Shown in pieces: positions 1 through 11,201 of a stretch of DNA of 64,000 nucleotides (within the stretch, counting starts at the first letter, position 1; each line of letters begins with the position of its first letter). The stretch is from NCBI RefSeq assembly GCF_000219625.1, contig NC_018214.1, positions 2,356,001 to 2,420,000 of the forward strand, given 5' to 3'. A model generated the notes under the pieces. That model saw nothing but the letters and a program-made list of their open reading frames with translations. It was not told the origin of the DNA and did not search any database. The position numbers and the translations under genes were made by a program. This stretch comes from Zymoseptoria tritici IPO323. Its lineage: Eukaryota > Ascomycota > Dothideomycetes > Mycosphaerellales > Mycosphaerellaceae.

Positions 1-593
1 CCGAAAGGCCCGTGATCATGATCTTGTCTCCGATTTCGAGAACTTTGAGGTTTGGGGAGGTGGAGGCTGTGGCGCCGCCGGCGGCTTGGAGGATGATGCT
101 GAAGAGGTCGAAGAGGATGAAGAGGGTTGTGTATAAAGATGGGCGGAGGCGGGAGAGGGTGGGTGAGAGGATGAGGGTTATGTGCTGTTGCCTCAATCAG
201 TTCGATCTCTTTTGCGGATGCAGTATAGATGGGACGTACCTTGAGAGTGTAGTATATTCCCGCCGCGAAGAACGCCGGAGCAAACGTCAACACCACCACG
301 CTGAGATTGAATCCTACGTCCGAGAACGGATCGTAGTGAAGGAGAGTCTTCGCGACGTAGCCGAGTGCGGACGCGAGACAGCCGATGAACATGGCGATGC
401 TAAAGAACCATTGTTTTGTGCGGACGCCTTGGTAGAGGTGCAGAGCGCCGGAGAGGGCGAAGATGATGAGGAATGTAAGCGACGCGGGCAGTGAAGCACG
501 GTAGCCGTATATGGATTGGGAGGGAGAGCAGGTGTCGTTGGTGCAGCCGTCGTTGGGATCGAGACGGCGGAAGAGGTGGTGGACGGTGGACAT
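1..593 (-). CDS. RTA1-like lipid-translocating/stress-response membrane protein, C-terminus cut by window edge
   Basis: Integral membrane protein of the fungal RTA1-like family (known members are 7-TM proteins linked to lipid translocation and resistance to lipid-active toxins). The start ATG is at 593. Exon 1 runs 593-240 (118 codons), a 55-nt intron (GTACGT...CAG) covers 239-185, and exon 2 runs from 184 off the left edge. After a polar N-terminus with two Cys come hydrophobic stretches at about residues 28-45, 53-72 and 90-112. Family-type features seen are GY after TM2, a FAPAFFAAGIYYTL stretch, and FDLFSIILQAAGG at the start of the next helix, all at the expected spacing. About 179 residues are visible; the family is usually 280-350, so perhaps the last 40% is missing. 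No operon-like partner is visible. The family call is confident; the substrate is unknown. Confidence 0.82.
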   Translation of the reverse strand, partial: MSTVHHLFRRLDPNDGCTNDTCSPSQSIYGYRASLPASLTFLIIFALSGALHLYQGVRTKQWFFSIAMFIGCLASALGYVAKTLLHYDPFSDVGFNLSVVVLTFAPAFFAAGIYYTLKVRPIYTASAKEIELIEATAHNPHPLTHPLPPPPIFIHNPLHPLRPLQHHPPSRRRRHSLHLPKPQSSRNRRQDHDHGPF

Positions 594-1563
594 GGTGAGG
601 ATTGGAGGTCGGATCGGAGTGGAGTTGTGGAGGTAAGCTGGAGATGGAGATGGAGGCGGAAGGTGTGCGGGAGGCCGTCTGCGGGAGTGTGTATCTTGCG
701 GTGATGGAGAGTGGTGTAGAGATTGATAGCTGACGAAAGAGAAGTGGAACGAAACAGTCTTATACTCTTATACTCCCCTTACTTACAACGACGAGAATAC
801 GAATGCCTTGAACGTCAGTCATGATGACGGGCGGTCCTCCTGTATATCGTCCGAATGGAACAGACACTGCGATGTGAGGTCCCCTTTGCAGTGAATCCTT
901 CGCAATGCGAACCCTAACGGAAAGTGACACGACCGCAGTCATCTTCACCGGGAGGCTGAGCGCGAGATCCACCACGCGACGGCTGCGTGGGAATCATGGT
1001 TCCGAGACGGTATTGCGAGAAGCAAGCCAATCAAGCGTGAGAGTGCTGTTTGGGACAGAAAAGAACAAAGGAAGGATTGGTTTCGGGATGCTGCGCGATC
1101 GCGAGAGGGAGTCGTCACGTCTCGCGATCCTTCGGAATAAGGTTTGCGCTCGCCATAAACGCTGCTTCAGGTTAGAGGCACGGCACGCTAGAGTGCCTCA
1201 GGCATGAACCGGGATCAACGAAGGGAGCTCTCGACGACTTCTCGTAATCGAGAGCCTGTTTCCAACCTGAGCTGGACTTCAGTTCTTGCGACACTGTTGG
1301 CGTCTAATCTTGCAGAGCTCTTGCAGAGCTTCGTCGTACGGCCGACCACAAAGTCCTCTCATGATGCGAGCCGGAGAGCACCATTCCCGCCTCGTTGCAT
1401 TCTGAGCCTTTTGACAACGACGGGAAGATGAAGAGCAGGTAGGGAGGCCCACGAAATACTCGTTAATCGGGGCGGAAGCAGATCGGACAATCATCAACTC
1501 GCAGATCCCCATCATCACCCGTTGTTCGTCGTTCATGTTTGCTTTGTCCTTGCGTGAAGACGA
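594..1563. other. Intergenic stretch, no convincing gene
   Basis: Several short open frames occur on both strands, but none has recognisable protein character, a signal peptide or supported splice sites. The part next to 593 should hold the promoter of the RTA1-like gene. The part at 1204-1563 lies downstream of the cysteine-rich gene and is probably its 3' UTR and spacer. Base composition is normal for host DNA, with CA/TG present, so this is not RIP-affected. Confidence 0.5.
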
Positions 1564-2105
1564 TCAGCACTAACAGCGAAATGTGGAAGTGTCAGCAAAG
1601 CCTCGAAAACATATTGGGAGTCGGGTCGCGAGCGGATATGAACATGCCAATGGAAAGCCAGGTTCCTTCCATCCTTCGAATGACTTACACCACCGCCGCA
1701 CTGGATTATACCCCACCCGCCGGGATCGCCGCCGCAGTCGCCACACATTCCCTGGATCCTCTTGCAAAGGCAGTCCCAACGACTTCCGGTTATACCATTC
1801 TGTTCCGTAGCCTGACAAGCAAGATATCCGGGCCAAGGGTTGAAGTCACTGTGATTGCTGTCATCACAGGCTGATTTCGTGGCCTCGAGGTTAATCTTGT
1901 CCGGTTCTTTTCCGACCGCAGTGTTGGATATGCGACAATAGCAATGATCGTGATAGCGACCGCCGGCGAGGACGGTAGTGTGCATCAGCTGGAAGCCGAG
2001 CAGAGTGGCGAAGGCGTGGGGAGTGGCATGATTCTTCGCTTGAGGGGCTGTAAAACAGATCAATGGCGGCTGGGGTGGAGTGGGGCCCAGCTGGCTAACT
2101 TTCAT
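1564..2105 (-). CDS. Small cysteine-rich secreted-type protein (effector-like), tentative gene model
   Basis: I do not recognise the family. One frame on the minus strand from 2105 has a hydrophobic run (ATLLGFQLMHTTVLA) followed by a Cys-rich domain: C-Y-C, then single Cys, then C-L-C, C-G-D-C and a final Q-C. A canonical donor GTAAGT follows GGCGGTGGT at 1689/1688, and a CTGAC-containing 119-nt intron ends in TTAG at 1570. Splicing adds only Cys-stop (TGC TGA, 1569-1564). The Cys-rich part would then carry ten cysteines, an even number suited to disulfides. Unspliced, the frame reads on to about 1533 with no sensible protein character. The N-terminus is unsure: the first Met at 2105 gives an unusually long polar lead before the hydrophobic run, so an upstream exon or later start is possible. 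Likely extracellular; function unknown. Confidence 0.42.
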
Positions 2106-2192
2106 GTGTTTTGAGCAGAAGGCGGCGAGAGAAGGTCGGTTCCATTGTCTGTTCCAGTGGGCTACGAGCGTGTTTGGTGTCTGTGACTAAGG

Positions 2193-2427
2193 GCTGGGAG
2201 CAGCGGGTTGTTAACCCGCTTCGCATCGTCCAAGACACAGAACAACAGAAGTTAGAACAAGAAGAAAATAGAGGAGCTGGAAGCTGCCTTAGGTAGGATG
2301 TTAGTTTGTTAAGTAGAACGGGTCTAGAGAGTAGACCTACCAAGCTCCTCTATCTTCTTCTTGTCTTTCTTCTGTTGCTCTGTGTTGTGGACAATGCGAA
2401 GCGGGACAACGACCCTCTGCTCCCAGC
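2193..2427. repeat. MITE-like imperfect inverted repeat (arms about 90 bp)
   Basis: The left arm (about 2193-2282, starting GCTGGGAGCAGCGGGTTG) is the imperfect reverse complement of the right arm (about 2340-2427, ending ACCCTCTGCTCCCAGC). Shared blocks include CTCCTCTAT-TTCTTCTTGT, TTCTGTTG-TCTGTGT and GATGCGAAGCGGG. A spacer of about 57 bp separates the arms. There is no coding capacity. The size and structure suit a miniature inverted-repeat transposon or a foldback element between the cysteine-rich gene and the hydrolase gene. I could not define a target duplication. Confidence 0.7.
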
Positions 2428-2795
2428 AAGGTGTTGTGGGAAGGACGGAGTCGTGTCGCTGCTCGCTGCTCGCTACACGAATTTCGGAACGGGCTTACTT
2501 CGGAACTGGATTCGGCCAGCAAGTGATGCCTCAGGCAGCAATGGCTGCGGGCACGACAAACAGAAGGAGCTCCGGTCGCCTCGACTGCTGCAAAAGCACA
2601 TCGTTCGCGAATGTGATCGTAACGATGAGCACGCATGATGAAGGGGCCTCATCACAGGAGTGCTCTCCGACACCAACCAAGCTACTCCAGTCCGCGAGTC
2701 AGGCTATACCTCGTCGGCATATAGATCCCCCGCTGCGCCAGAACCCGGCTTAGCTCGGCAGCTCCTCGTCCAAGTGAAGTGCTGTCCAACCAGGA
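2428..2795. promoter_or_regulatory. Upstream region of the dienelactone hydrolase gene
   Basis: This stretch between the inverted repeat and the hydrolase start has no protein that I trust. It must hold the promoter and 5' UTR of the hydrolase gene. The AG before 2861 (ATCCCGCAG) could also be a splice acceptor if translation starts at 2862. No clear TATA box was identified. Confidence 0.4.
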
Positions 2796-3915
2796 ATGGC
2801 TCCGACCTCACCTGTCACCAACGACCAAGGTCTATCCAACACTGACGATCATCCCGCAGGAATGTCCCGACACATCAACGTTCCCTGGCTTGCTTTGCCG
2901 AGTGGCAGCTGTTGCCTCAAAGGGCACTTGCACGTTGGGGATCCACGTGGGACATTTGAGACGATTGCAGGCGTGGATACATATGTCGTGAAGCCGCCGG
3001 AGGGAAAAGCGAACGGACACGTGCTGTTCTACTTCGCGGATGTGTATGGGTTGTTTACGAATGCTCAGTTGGTCATGGATGAGTTTGCTGATGAGTCTCC
3101 CTCCCTTTCTTTGCGTGAAGGTGGGAAGGAGATGTGCTGACGAGGTGGATACATGCTGGATACTTGACGCTGGGACTGGACTATTTTCAGAACGTAAGCT
3201 GAGTGCTGGTTCCCCGACAAGACTGTTGCTCACAAGCTCGATAGGACCCGGTGTTCCTTCATCGAGATGGGCCAAAGACAGTAGGTGATGTCGAGCAGTA
3301 GACTTTCCAAGAACATTGTTGATTTGCTGAAACTGCTCAGTCCAAACCTGGCTTCGACTTCGAAGCCTGGAAGGAGAAGCACACCGCCTTCGCCGACGCC
3401 AAAGTCCCGGAATGGACCGCCGAAGCGAAGAAGCAATACGGTCAAGCAGCCACGAAGTACGCTTGCGTTGGGTAAGCATACTTACTGAAGTCTCGCAAAC
3501 CGCAGACTGATGAAGCAGATACTGCTTCGGCGCCCCATACGTTTGCAACTCCCTCGCAGACGGCACATGTCAAGTCGGCGGCTTCGCACATCCCGCATTC
3601 CTCAAAGAACACCACTTCCGCAATCTGAAGGCGCCGCTTTTCCTCAGCTGTGCGGAGATTGACCACACCTTTGCGACGGAAAGCCGGAATCGGGCGATTG
3701 ACAGGTTGAGGGAAGATGGCAGGGAATATCAATTGCAGTTGTTCTCGGGGGTGCAGCATGGGTTTGCGTTGAGGGCGAATTTGAATGTGCCTTATGAGCG
3801 TTAGTTTCTCTGGTAGTGTTGATGAGTGGTGGAGTGCTGACGACTTGCAGGTTGGGTGAAGGAGCAGTCGTTAAAGGGATTGACGGTGTATTTTGACTTT
3901 TGGCTTTCGCAGTAG
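2796..3915 (+). CDS. Dienelactone hydrolase family protein (alpha/beta hydrolase), five introns
   Basis: Soluble alpha/beta hydrolase of the dienelactone hydrolase family, which cleaves lactones or esters; the substrate is unknown. In order one sees SGSCCLKG, AGVDTYVVKPPEGK, FADVYGLF (family FPDxxG strand), AGYLTLGLDYF, SKPGFDFEAW, the nucleophile-elbow region KYACVGYCFGAPY (catalytic Cys in G-x-C-x-G), HPAFLKEHH, APLFLSCAEID (acid) and SGVQHGFALR (catalytic His). It ends WVKEQSLKG...FDFWLSQ, stop 3913-3915. Introns by frame: about 3092-3141 (weak GTCTCC donor), after YFQN (GTAAGC...ATAG), after GPKT (GTAGGT...CTCAG), GG|GTAAGC...GCAG inside the Cys motif, and GAGC|GTTAGT...TTGCAG. Starts at 2796 and 2862 (MSRHINVPW) are in frame; the second resembles relatives more. 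The coding frame is intact once spliced. Confidence 0.85.
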
Positions 3916-4715
3916 AGAAGATGGAGCAGCAGCGAATATGGATGCTGAGTGGCAGAGAGTAGCAGAGTCGAATGCAGCAGCATTGGACCCGTTATTGCAG
4001 ACGACTTCCTCCTTTAGGACTCGTATTTGCAAAGGGGAGCAACGGTAGAAATTGGCGTCGAATGGCAGAATTGAGAGCCTCACAGAGCGCAGCCTCATAC
4101 TTGACCTTGCAAATTGTCCTCGGCGAGAAGTCGATCCGTCAAAAGTTAAGGTAAATGTCCAACCTCGTCTGTTGCAGATGCGGAGCTTTGCAGGGTGACG
4201 ACGGTCTCGTTGCGATTTTGGTCCAAGTGCAAACCCTTTACCACAGCTAAAAGTCTGTCGATGACAGACAGGGCGGACGCGGAGCAGCTGGCATCCGGGA
4301 TGTTGCATTAAGCAGCAGTACCAGATGCCATGGCTTAAGTTGATTCTTTCGCAGCTCTACCAAGACCTTTCGTCATGACCGTCATTTTGTACTATGTTCA
4401 AAGGCTGGACCGAGCCGACAGTGATGTTGAGGATGCTTAAAGAACAGCAGCAAGACTTAATTGGTTGAAGCAGACCATGACATCTTTGGCGGTAGTTCTG
4501 ATGGTCGTTGTTGATGGTGCAGAGGTAGAAGTGGTAGTAGTGAAGTGCGAAGTGGAGATAATGTGTCAAGCTTGGCATTTTTCACCTGGCGTGTTCTCGA
4601 GGATATAGCAAACCTGACCCTAACGCGTTCGGAGCTGACCGCCGAGGAATTTTCGGCGTAGCTAGAATACCGGTACGGGTATATAAGAGACCGTCCCGGC
4701 ACGTCCCGCTAATTT
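3916..4715. other. Intergenic stretch between hydrolase gene and RIP island 1
   Basis: Host-like composition up to about 4700. There are scattered short frames but no protein-like signal. It contains the 3' end of the hydrolase transcript. The change into CA/TG-free sequence is sharp, near 4710-4720. Confidence 0.5.
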
Positions 4716-4846
4716 GTTAGCAAGCTTAGCGCTCGGTAATTAACCTTCCGAAGTTAACTACCGGAATTCCTTTCTACTTCCTTAACATCCCTATTAGTCT
4801 ATAGCCCCCTCCCTACCTCCCCTACTTAGAACGAACCTATAACTTA

Positions 4847-6366
4847 CTCCGAGCGGATTTAACTCTAGACTAAGAAATTTTTAGTAAAAAATCGATATTA
4901 ATAGAACGCCCCTAGAACCCGCTCCGAGCGCATTTAAGAAATTAGAAAGAATACTAAAATACCTATAGAACGCGCCCTAAACCTACTCCGAGTAGATTCT
5001 ACGATAGTACCTTCTAAGAAACTTATAGGAGACAAGAACTATAATTAGTATAGGAAGATAGCTATAAGAGGAGAGAGACTATTAGTAAGGCGCTCTAAGC
5101 GGATTTAACTTCTTATATATAACTTTTAGCTAACAAAATTTTAAAGGGAATTAATAAGTTTAAGATAGTTCCTCGCTATAGCGCTATAGTAAGTAGCTTA
5201 CTCCTAATCCGCTCGGAATCCGCTCTAATAATCGATAGGAAATCTACCTTAGAGAAATAGTCTATAGATTTATAGATAAGAAAGGCGATATATATATCGT
5301 AGGTACATTCTTAATACGCTCTAAGCGGATTCTAACATTTTATAGTATAAGCCCTTTACTAGCTACGACGGATTACTATAGCATATTAAGAAGAAGAAGT
5401 ATAGTATATAGTTCTTAGAAAGCGCTCTAAGCGGATTTAGTAGCTAATATATAATAGATAGATATAGTACTAAGGTTTCGAATAAGGTTAGAGGATAGGG
5501 TAAGGTAGAGGATTTGCTAAGAGCTAGGGGTATATTAAGCGCGCTCTAAGCGGATTTAGAGCGTATACTAACAAATTAGTAGAATTCTATAAGGACGTTA
5601 TAGTAAAGCATTCCGAGTTAAAGGTAAGATTTCTAGTTAACTCGATCTACTCCGAGCGCGTTCTAACTATATATTAGGGAACAACTAGGGTATCGCTGCT
5701 CCGGGCCTAAATCGGGCCTATTCTAGGCCCGATATAAACCTAATGTAGACCCGAGGCTGCCCTAAGCGAGGCTTAGCGTATACATTCCCTTTTGTTCCCT
5801 TTCGCCTCCCTTCGTTATACTCGGTAGGTAATATAGACATTCGTATATAGACTACTTATACGTATTAGTTGCTACCTAGTTATACTACCCTTATACTATA
5901 TTCTAGAAAGAGGAATTAGCTAAGGAGATATCTACTACTATAAAGGCTACTCCTAAGAAGGTATATTTACTCTATAAGACGAACTCTAAATCCGCTCCTA
6001 ACGCGCTCTAGGCTACCCCCTATAAGAAAGCTCCTAAGCCTAAGAAGGTTAAGACCCTAAAGAAGGGTAATAGAACTTCCGGTAAGCTAACTCTAAAGCC
6101 GCTCGGAGCGGATTTAGTCGCTAATATATAATAGCTCGTATAAATCCTACTACTACGGCTAGCGGTACTACTACGGCTAGCGCTACTACTAGCGCTACTA
6201 CTCCTAACGCGAACTTTATTATTTCGTAAGTATTTTTTTTTTTTTTTCGAGAGGGCGCTCTAAGCGGATTCCGGGCGCAATTCTACGCGGACCGGGTCTT
6301 CTTATTACTATTTTTTAATAATAATAGTACTTAAGGGCACTCTTAATCTACTCTAAGCGGTTTTAG
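4847..6366. repeat. Dispersed short palindromic motif, about 20 bp, roughly 110-bp spacing
   Basis: A motif of the form GCGCTCTAAGCGGATTTAG (variants CTCCGAGCGGATT and CTCGGAGCGGATT) occurs near 4847, 4922, 4986, 5091, 5205 (inverted), 5318, 5422, 5541, 5650, 6099, 6255 and 6351. From 4986 to 5650 the spacing is about 104-119 bp, and the sequence between copies is different each time. The core CCGCTC-GGAGCGG is close to palindromic. Weaker copies recur at about 7050, 8925, 10215, 10445 and 10630-10670. I saw no copies in island 2. Possible explanations are subterminal repeats of a DNA transposon or a decayed long-period tandem repeat. Confidence 0.65.
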
Positions 6367-6429
6367 TAATAGGTACTAATATTATAAACTAACTTTATAG
6401 AAGTAATTAGTTACCGCAAACTTCGCTCT

Positions 6430-9200
6430 TCTACTTAAGGCGTAATAGTAATATAGATATCGATAGCGGTAATTACGATACTACGAACGCCGCGAAGTAA
6501 CTACTCGCTATATTAGCGGCCGAACGAGATATTTACGACGATTCTAACGACTTATCGTCGTAGAACGGCTTTAGTAGTCTAGTCCGTCCGGAACGCGATT
6601 AGAGTCCGCTTAGTACGCTTAGTATACCGAGTAGAGAGCGATCTCGAAGTACGTTCGTAACGCCTTTAAGGTCTCTAGAGCCTTTACCGCTAAAACCTAT
6701 AATGTTCGACGTTCTAATCCGGAGTCCGTAAATAGAGTAGTTAGTAGATACCCTCTTTACTCCTTTTAAACGCGTTTATAACTTATTATATAGGTCTCGC
6801 CTATACTATACGCGTATAGGTTATAACGATATATAACTACTACCTTTACGCTCTCTTAGTCTAGTACCGCGTTATAAAAAAGGCGGTAGCCTTAACTTTA
6901 GGCTAATTACTATACGTCTTCGAAACGAGGGCTAGGTAGAGTAATATATACTATATCGCGTAAAGGGATATACTCGAGATCTATATATCGGATATAACTA
7001 TCTTTAATATTTCGAAGGCGTTTAGGAAGGAGAGGGTCGATAGGATTAAACGCGCTCTAAACGACTTTATATTGCCCCTTGAACGCCTCTTAAATAGAAT
7101 TATAACGCGCTCCTACTATAAAGAAAGTCTATATACTCGTATCTCCTTCTCGAGTTTAAGCCTCTCGCGGAGAATTCAAGTTTACTCCTCTAAAGCCTTA
7201 TTATAACGCTCGATATTATCGATAGTAGGTTTAGAAGCCGATAGGATCGCCTTCTAAGTACCTTTTAAAGGTAACGGAATCGCGCTCGAAGTAGCCTACC
7301 GAGTCGTTAGGGTCGCTAGTAATCCTTCTCGAAGGTCCGGTATAGACCGTTATTTCTTTACTTTCGGCTAAGCTTCTTTAATAGCTACTTTAGGCTATAG
7401 CTCGTCCGCTACTATAGCCTCCGCTTAGTCGGCTACCTACTTCTTCGCTAAATACGTTATACGCTTCTTACGAGTAGACTCTAAATACGCTATAAGTCTA
7501 TATATAATACGTTATAAGCGGACTAAGAATAGACTTACGAGCGCGGAGAATTAAACGAATCTCGCGGGTATAGTCGTTCCTTAAGCGCTATATAAACTAA
7601 ATACTAGTCTAATCGATGTTCGCGATTATAGCGAGGAGCTTTCGATTAGTATCTCGACCTCTAAGAAGGGATTAGCTCGCGGTAACGCGTTAAGAGCGCG
7701 ATCGAAATACTCTTTAATTACCGTTATAATCGGAAGCTTCCTTCCTCGCGCATTACTAAGGCTTCCGGTAGATTCGATAAGGTTCGTATAGTAACGAATC
7801 GCTTCCTATATTACTTTATCTATCCGAGAGTAGGCCGGAGCGAGCCTATAGCGGACTATACGGAAATTCTTCTATTTCGCCTAGGTAGCGATAGCGGGAT
7901 TCGGATAGCTTATAGAGTAGTATAAGAAGTCGTTTAAAGCGCGATTTAAGCGCGCTTCTATACCTTTTAAAGCTTTAATCTCCTTATCCTATACTTCCTT
8001 CGAAGTAATTTCTCGTAGTACCTATATTCGCTAGTAGATCGGATCTATAGAGTCCTTATACGTTCTAGCCGCTTAGAACAAGTTCCGATTCTAATAGACA
8101 ACGTAGTAGATAATAATATACTCGAGGTGTTTCTTCTAGGGGCGGTTTAAGTAGTTAATGCTCGTAAGATACTAACTAAGGCCTTAATAACGCTATTAGA
8201 GCGGTCTCGGAATACGATTTAAGTATACTTACTACGCGCTTATATTAAGTTTATGTTAGCTACGACCGCCTTAATACCTTTACTATAAATATAATCCTAT
8301 ACGATATACTTATTCGTAATCTCGTAAATTCGCTCGAAGGCCCTTCTAAAGAAGTTCTTATAGATTTCGACTAACTCTCCTTAAACAATCGCTTAAGCGA
8401 TAGGGATTACTATGTACGTTATAACGCGCTTAGAACGCGCTCGGAGCCTACTTACTTAACGTTCGCTTAGTATTATACTTTCCTAGTAGGAGCTCGTTTA
8501 TATTACTACCCTAAACGCGTTTAAATAATATATCGACTTTAATCGAGGTAAACTAATATATTAGAAACGCGGATTCTAGATAAAAAAGAAGGACTATAAA
8601 CTCGGTATCTATCTACTAAAGGCCTTAAATATACCGCTATAACGATCTATTAGTACGTTTATAGTAGCGTTAGAAGGCGCTTATATACCGCTCTAGGGTC
8701 CTTCTACTTAATAATCTACTATAATTTTACGCTATTTAGCTAGGTTCTATATAGATAGTAAAGGAGCTACTACCGCTTAATCTCGCGTATAATTACATCT
8801 ATATTTCTAAGGCTCTTATAAAGCTCGCTTAGGTCCTTAATGCTATAGGATTAGAGCTAGTCCTTTAGGGCGAAAGACTAGAGAAAGCGTACTAGGTTCG
8901 ATATTAGAGCGCTTATAAGGCGATCGGAGTAGACTCTAAGCGGACTTACTAGGTATTAGGGTATCGTTTAGAGTATATTAGATTAGCTTTTAGAGTTCGG
9001 CTAAGTACGATTATATAGGTCGTATAGGTAGTAGGGGAGAGTAGATATACTCGCCGATAGAAAGCTATATAATATATAGTATCTTCGTAAAATCGATCGG
9101 TATAATCTTATAGAATATTATAATATAACCGCTCTATTTTATTATACTAGCGCTATAACTAGCGTACGAGAACGCTATAGGAACAAGCTCTAAGTTAGTT
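6430..9200 (+). pseudogene. RIP-inactivated plus-strand coding trace in island 1, unrecognised protein
   Basis: Ignoring in-frame TAG/TAA codons, a plus-strand reading with sensible residue use (for example a stretch around 6600-6900 rich in RSLEPLPLKP-type sequence, and one near 8640-8760 containing ALEGAYIPLQGPST) continues over about 2.7 kb with a few frame changes. I do not recognise a transposase, reverse transcriptase or integrase motif in it. It is probably the main ORF of the island 1 element. It is certainly non-functional now because of dense stop codons. Confidence 0.35.
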
Positions 9201-10745
9201 ATAATTCTATTCGGAGCGCGCTATAAAATCGATATAAGCGGGATTTAAACGCGATACGAACTATATATAGGCCTCCTCGAATCGGCTTATACGATATTAT
9301 AGTACTATATATTCCTTATTAGCTATAGCTTATCCCTCGAGAAGAACTACGAGATATACGAATACTCGATATTCTACTAAGAATGTACTTTCTAGAAGAA
9401 ATAGGCTATTTTTATAGGGCCCTTTAGCTAGGAGTTATACGAATTATAGTAGATAAAGAACTCTCTAGTCTTCGTAATAGTGCTCTATAAGTCTATTAGG
9501 AACGGACTTCGAATACGATTAAAAGGTACTTATAGGGCTCTAGAACTAGCGGCATACTAGCTTATACCGACCGACCTAAAACTACTCGTAGATCGTACTA
9601 TTATCGTATAGCTCGCGGATTACGAAGTACATCCTATTACGATTAGAACGGGTTAGGAGGGCGTTTAAGGCGAGCTCGGAGGGCGTTAGTATCGGTCTCG
9701 TACCTTACTATATTACTTTTAGCTAGATCCGGCTCTCCTTAATCCTAGCGGTCGAGTCGCTTCTCGTATACGCGATTCTACTACTATTCTATAACTTTAG
9801 TATAATTAAAGTTCGCGAGCTCGTAGTAAAGGTATTAATAATACTTTATACTGTTATAGCGGAGTATAGTCTTCTTATAGGCGATACCTCTAAGGAGCTT
9901 AGAGTACGTTAAAGTCGAGCCCTTAATTCTACTCGATACGAAACTATATTAAACCTATAGCTTATTAATACTAGTATAGTAGTGTTATATAAGCGGACTT
10001 ATATCGAGCTTATAAGGTACTTTATTAGTATTATAGTCGATAATATAGGTAAATCCGCTCCGGTAGGTCTTCGGATACTATAGAATAGCGACGACGTATT
10101 CGACCTTCCGAGTACGTAACGTATTTAGTCTACCGGTAAGAACTACCTCTAGTTCTTCCTTATTATCTTTATCGGAGTCTACTTAGCGACCGTTATAGTA
10201 AAGCTTAGAATACGCTTTAAGCGCGCTCTAATCGGAGTCGGATTCTAATTACTCTTCGTCCTTATCGTCGTTCTTATTTCTCTAAGGATCGAGACCCTAG
10301 GTTACTTATACGATATCGCCGATAGGGCCTTTATAGTATCTAGCTTTCGGAAGAAGAAGTCGAAAAGTACGTCGTTCCTTTACCTTTAGCTAGCTATCCT
10401 AGGTAAGGTCGATTAGCGGTTAATTTAGCTATAGTATTCGTTAGAGCGGATTTATAGCGCGCTCCGACTAACTTACTACCGAAACGAGGGTAGTAGATAG
10501 TCCTACGGGTAGATTAGCTCGAATCCGGATCCTCGTAGACCTAAATAGGCTTCGAGCGCGTTAGAGTATTTATCTACTCGTCGGTATAGTAAACGGGAAT
10601 ATAACGAGATATAATCGATTAAATGCGCTTAGAGTAGATCGATTATAAATACGCTTAGAGCGGATTATAAATAAGTTAGAAAAACATTAAGTCCGAATTT
10701 CGCTTAAAGTAGGATTATATAGTAGAAATAACGTGCTATAGGGGA

Positions 10746-11201
10746 GGTGTAGTGCGACAGTTAGCGACGAATAAGAGTAGAGCCGCGGCGCGGGGCTTGT
10801 TTCTAAACCTATCTCGCTCTAGTGCGCGATTCTATTAACGCTTGGCGGCGGGCCGCGTTACGCCGAGGAGGTCAGACTTCCGAGGGTCAGGTCAGGTCTG
10901 CGCGCGACTCCGTGTTCTCTCCACCCGTGGCTTCACTTCACCTCAGCATCTCATCAACCATTAATATTGCTTCATCGGGCAATCATGGTACTCAACGTAA
11001 GACGGCGTCGAAGTCGAAGAAAAACTCTTGCAGGTATAAGTGAAGAGGATGTCCATCATGTTCTCCCATCAAACGCTCCTGCTGGCCTTTGCTCACCTCA
11101 AGTGAATCGCATCTCGCGACGACAACGTCGCCATCGGAAGACAGTCAGATCCACTAGTTCGACTGGGCGGATCGCTTGCGTCCTCTTGAAACTCAGAAAC
11201 C
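10746..11201. other. GC-rich spacer and promoter region upstream of the DPBB gene
   Basis: Normal composition returns after about 10745 (AGCCGCGGCGCGGGGCTTG, GCGGCGGGCCGCG). No gene is supported. The last part should hold the promoter and 5' UTR of the gene starting at 11202. Confidence 0.4.

Larger units (their letters stand above)
4716..10745. mobile_element. RIP island 1: decayed transposable element(s), family unresolved
   Basis: About 6 kb in which CA and TG are almost absent and TA and CG are frequent. For example, I find no CA and no TG in 6421-6540. This is the footprint of RIP acting on CpA. Every frame is broken by TAA/TAG. Reading past RIP-type stops (CAG or TGG to TAG, CAA to TAA), a plus-strand coding trace appears from about 6.4 kb on. 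The first 1.7 kb instead has short repeated palindromic motifs, a CTACTACGGCTAGCG-type simple repeat (about 6145-6205) and a 15-nt T run (6233-6247). I could not find flanking target duplications or terminal repeats, so element borders and class stay open. It may contain more than one element. Confidence 0.8.

Noticed and set aside
2832..3566. 244-codon minus-strand open frame
   Set aside because: Antisense to the hydrolase exons, which show family motifs; the minus-strand protein has none.
4847..6366. CRISPR-like repeat-spacer array
   Set aside because: The repeat is short, variable and sometimes inverted, spacers are about 90 bp, there are no cas genes and the DNA is fungal; it is treated as a motif array of a transposable element.
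4716..10745. Second Ty3/gypsy or LINE element in island 1
   Set aside because: I found none of the RT, RNase H or integrase motifs that are still readable in island 2 despite similar RIP.
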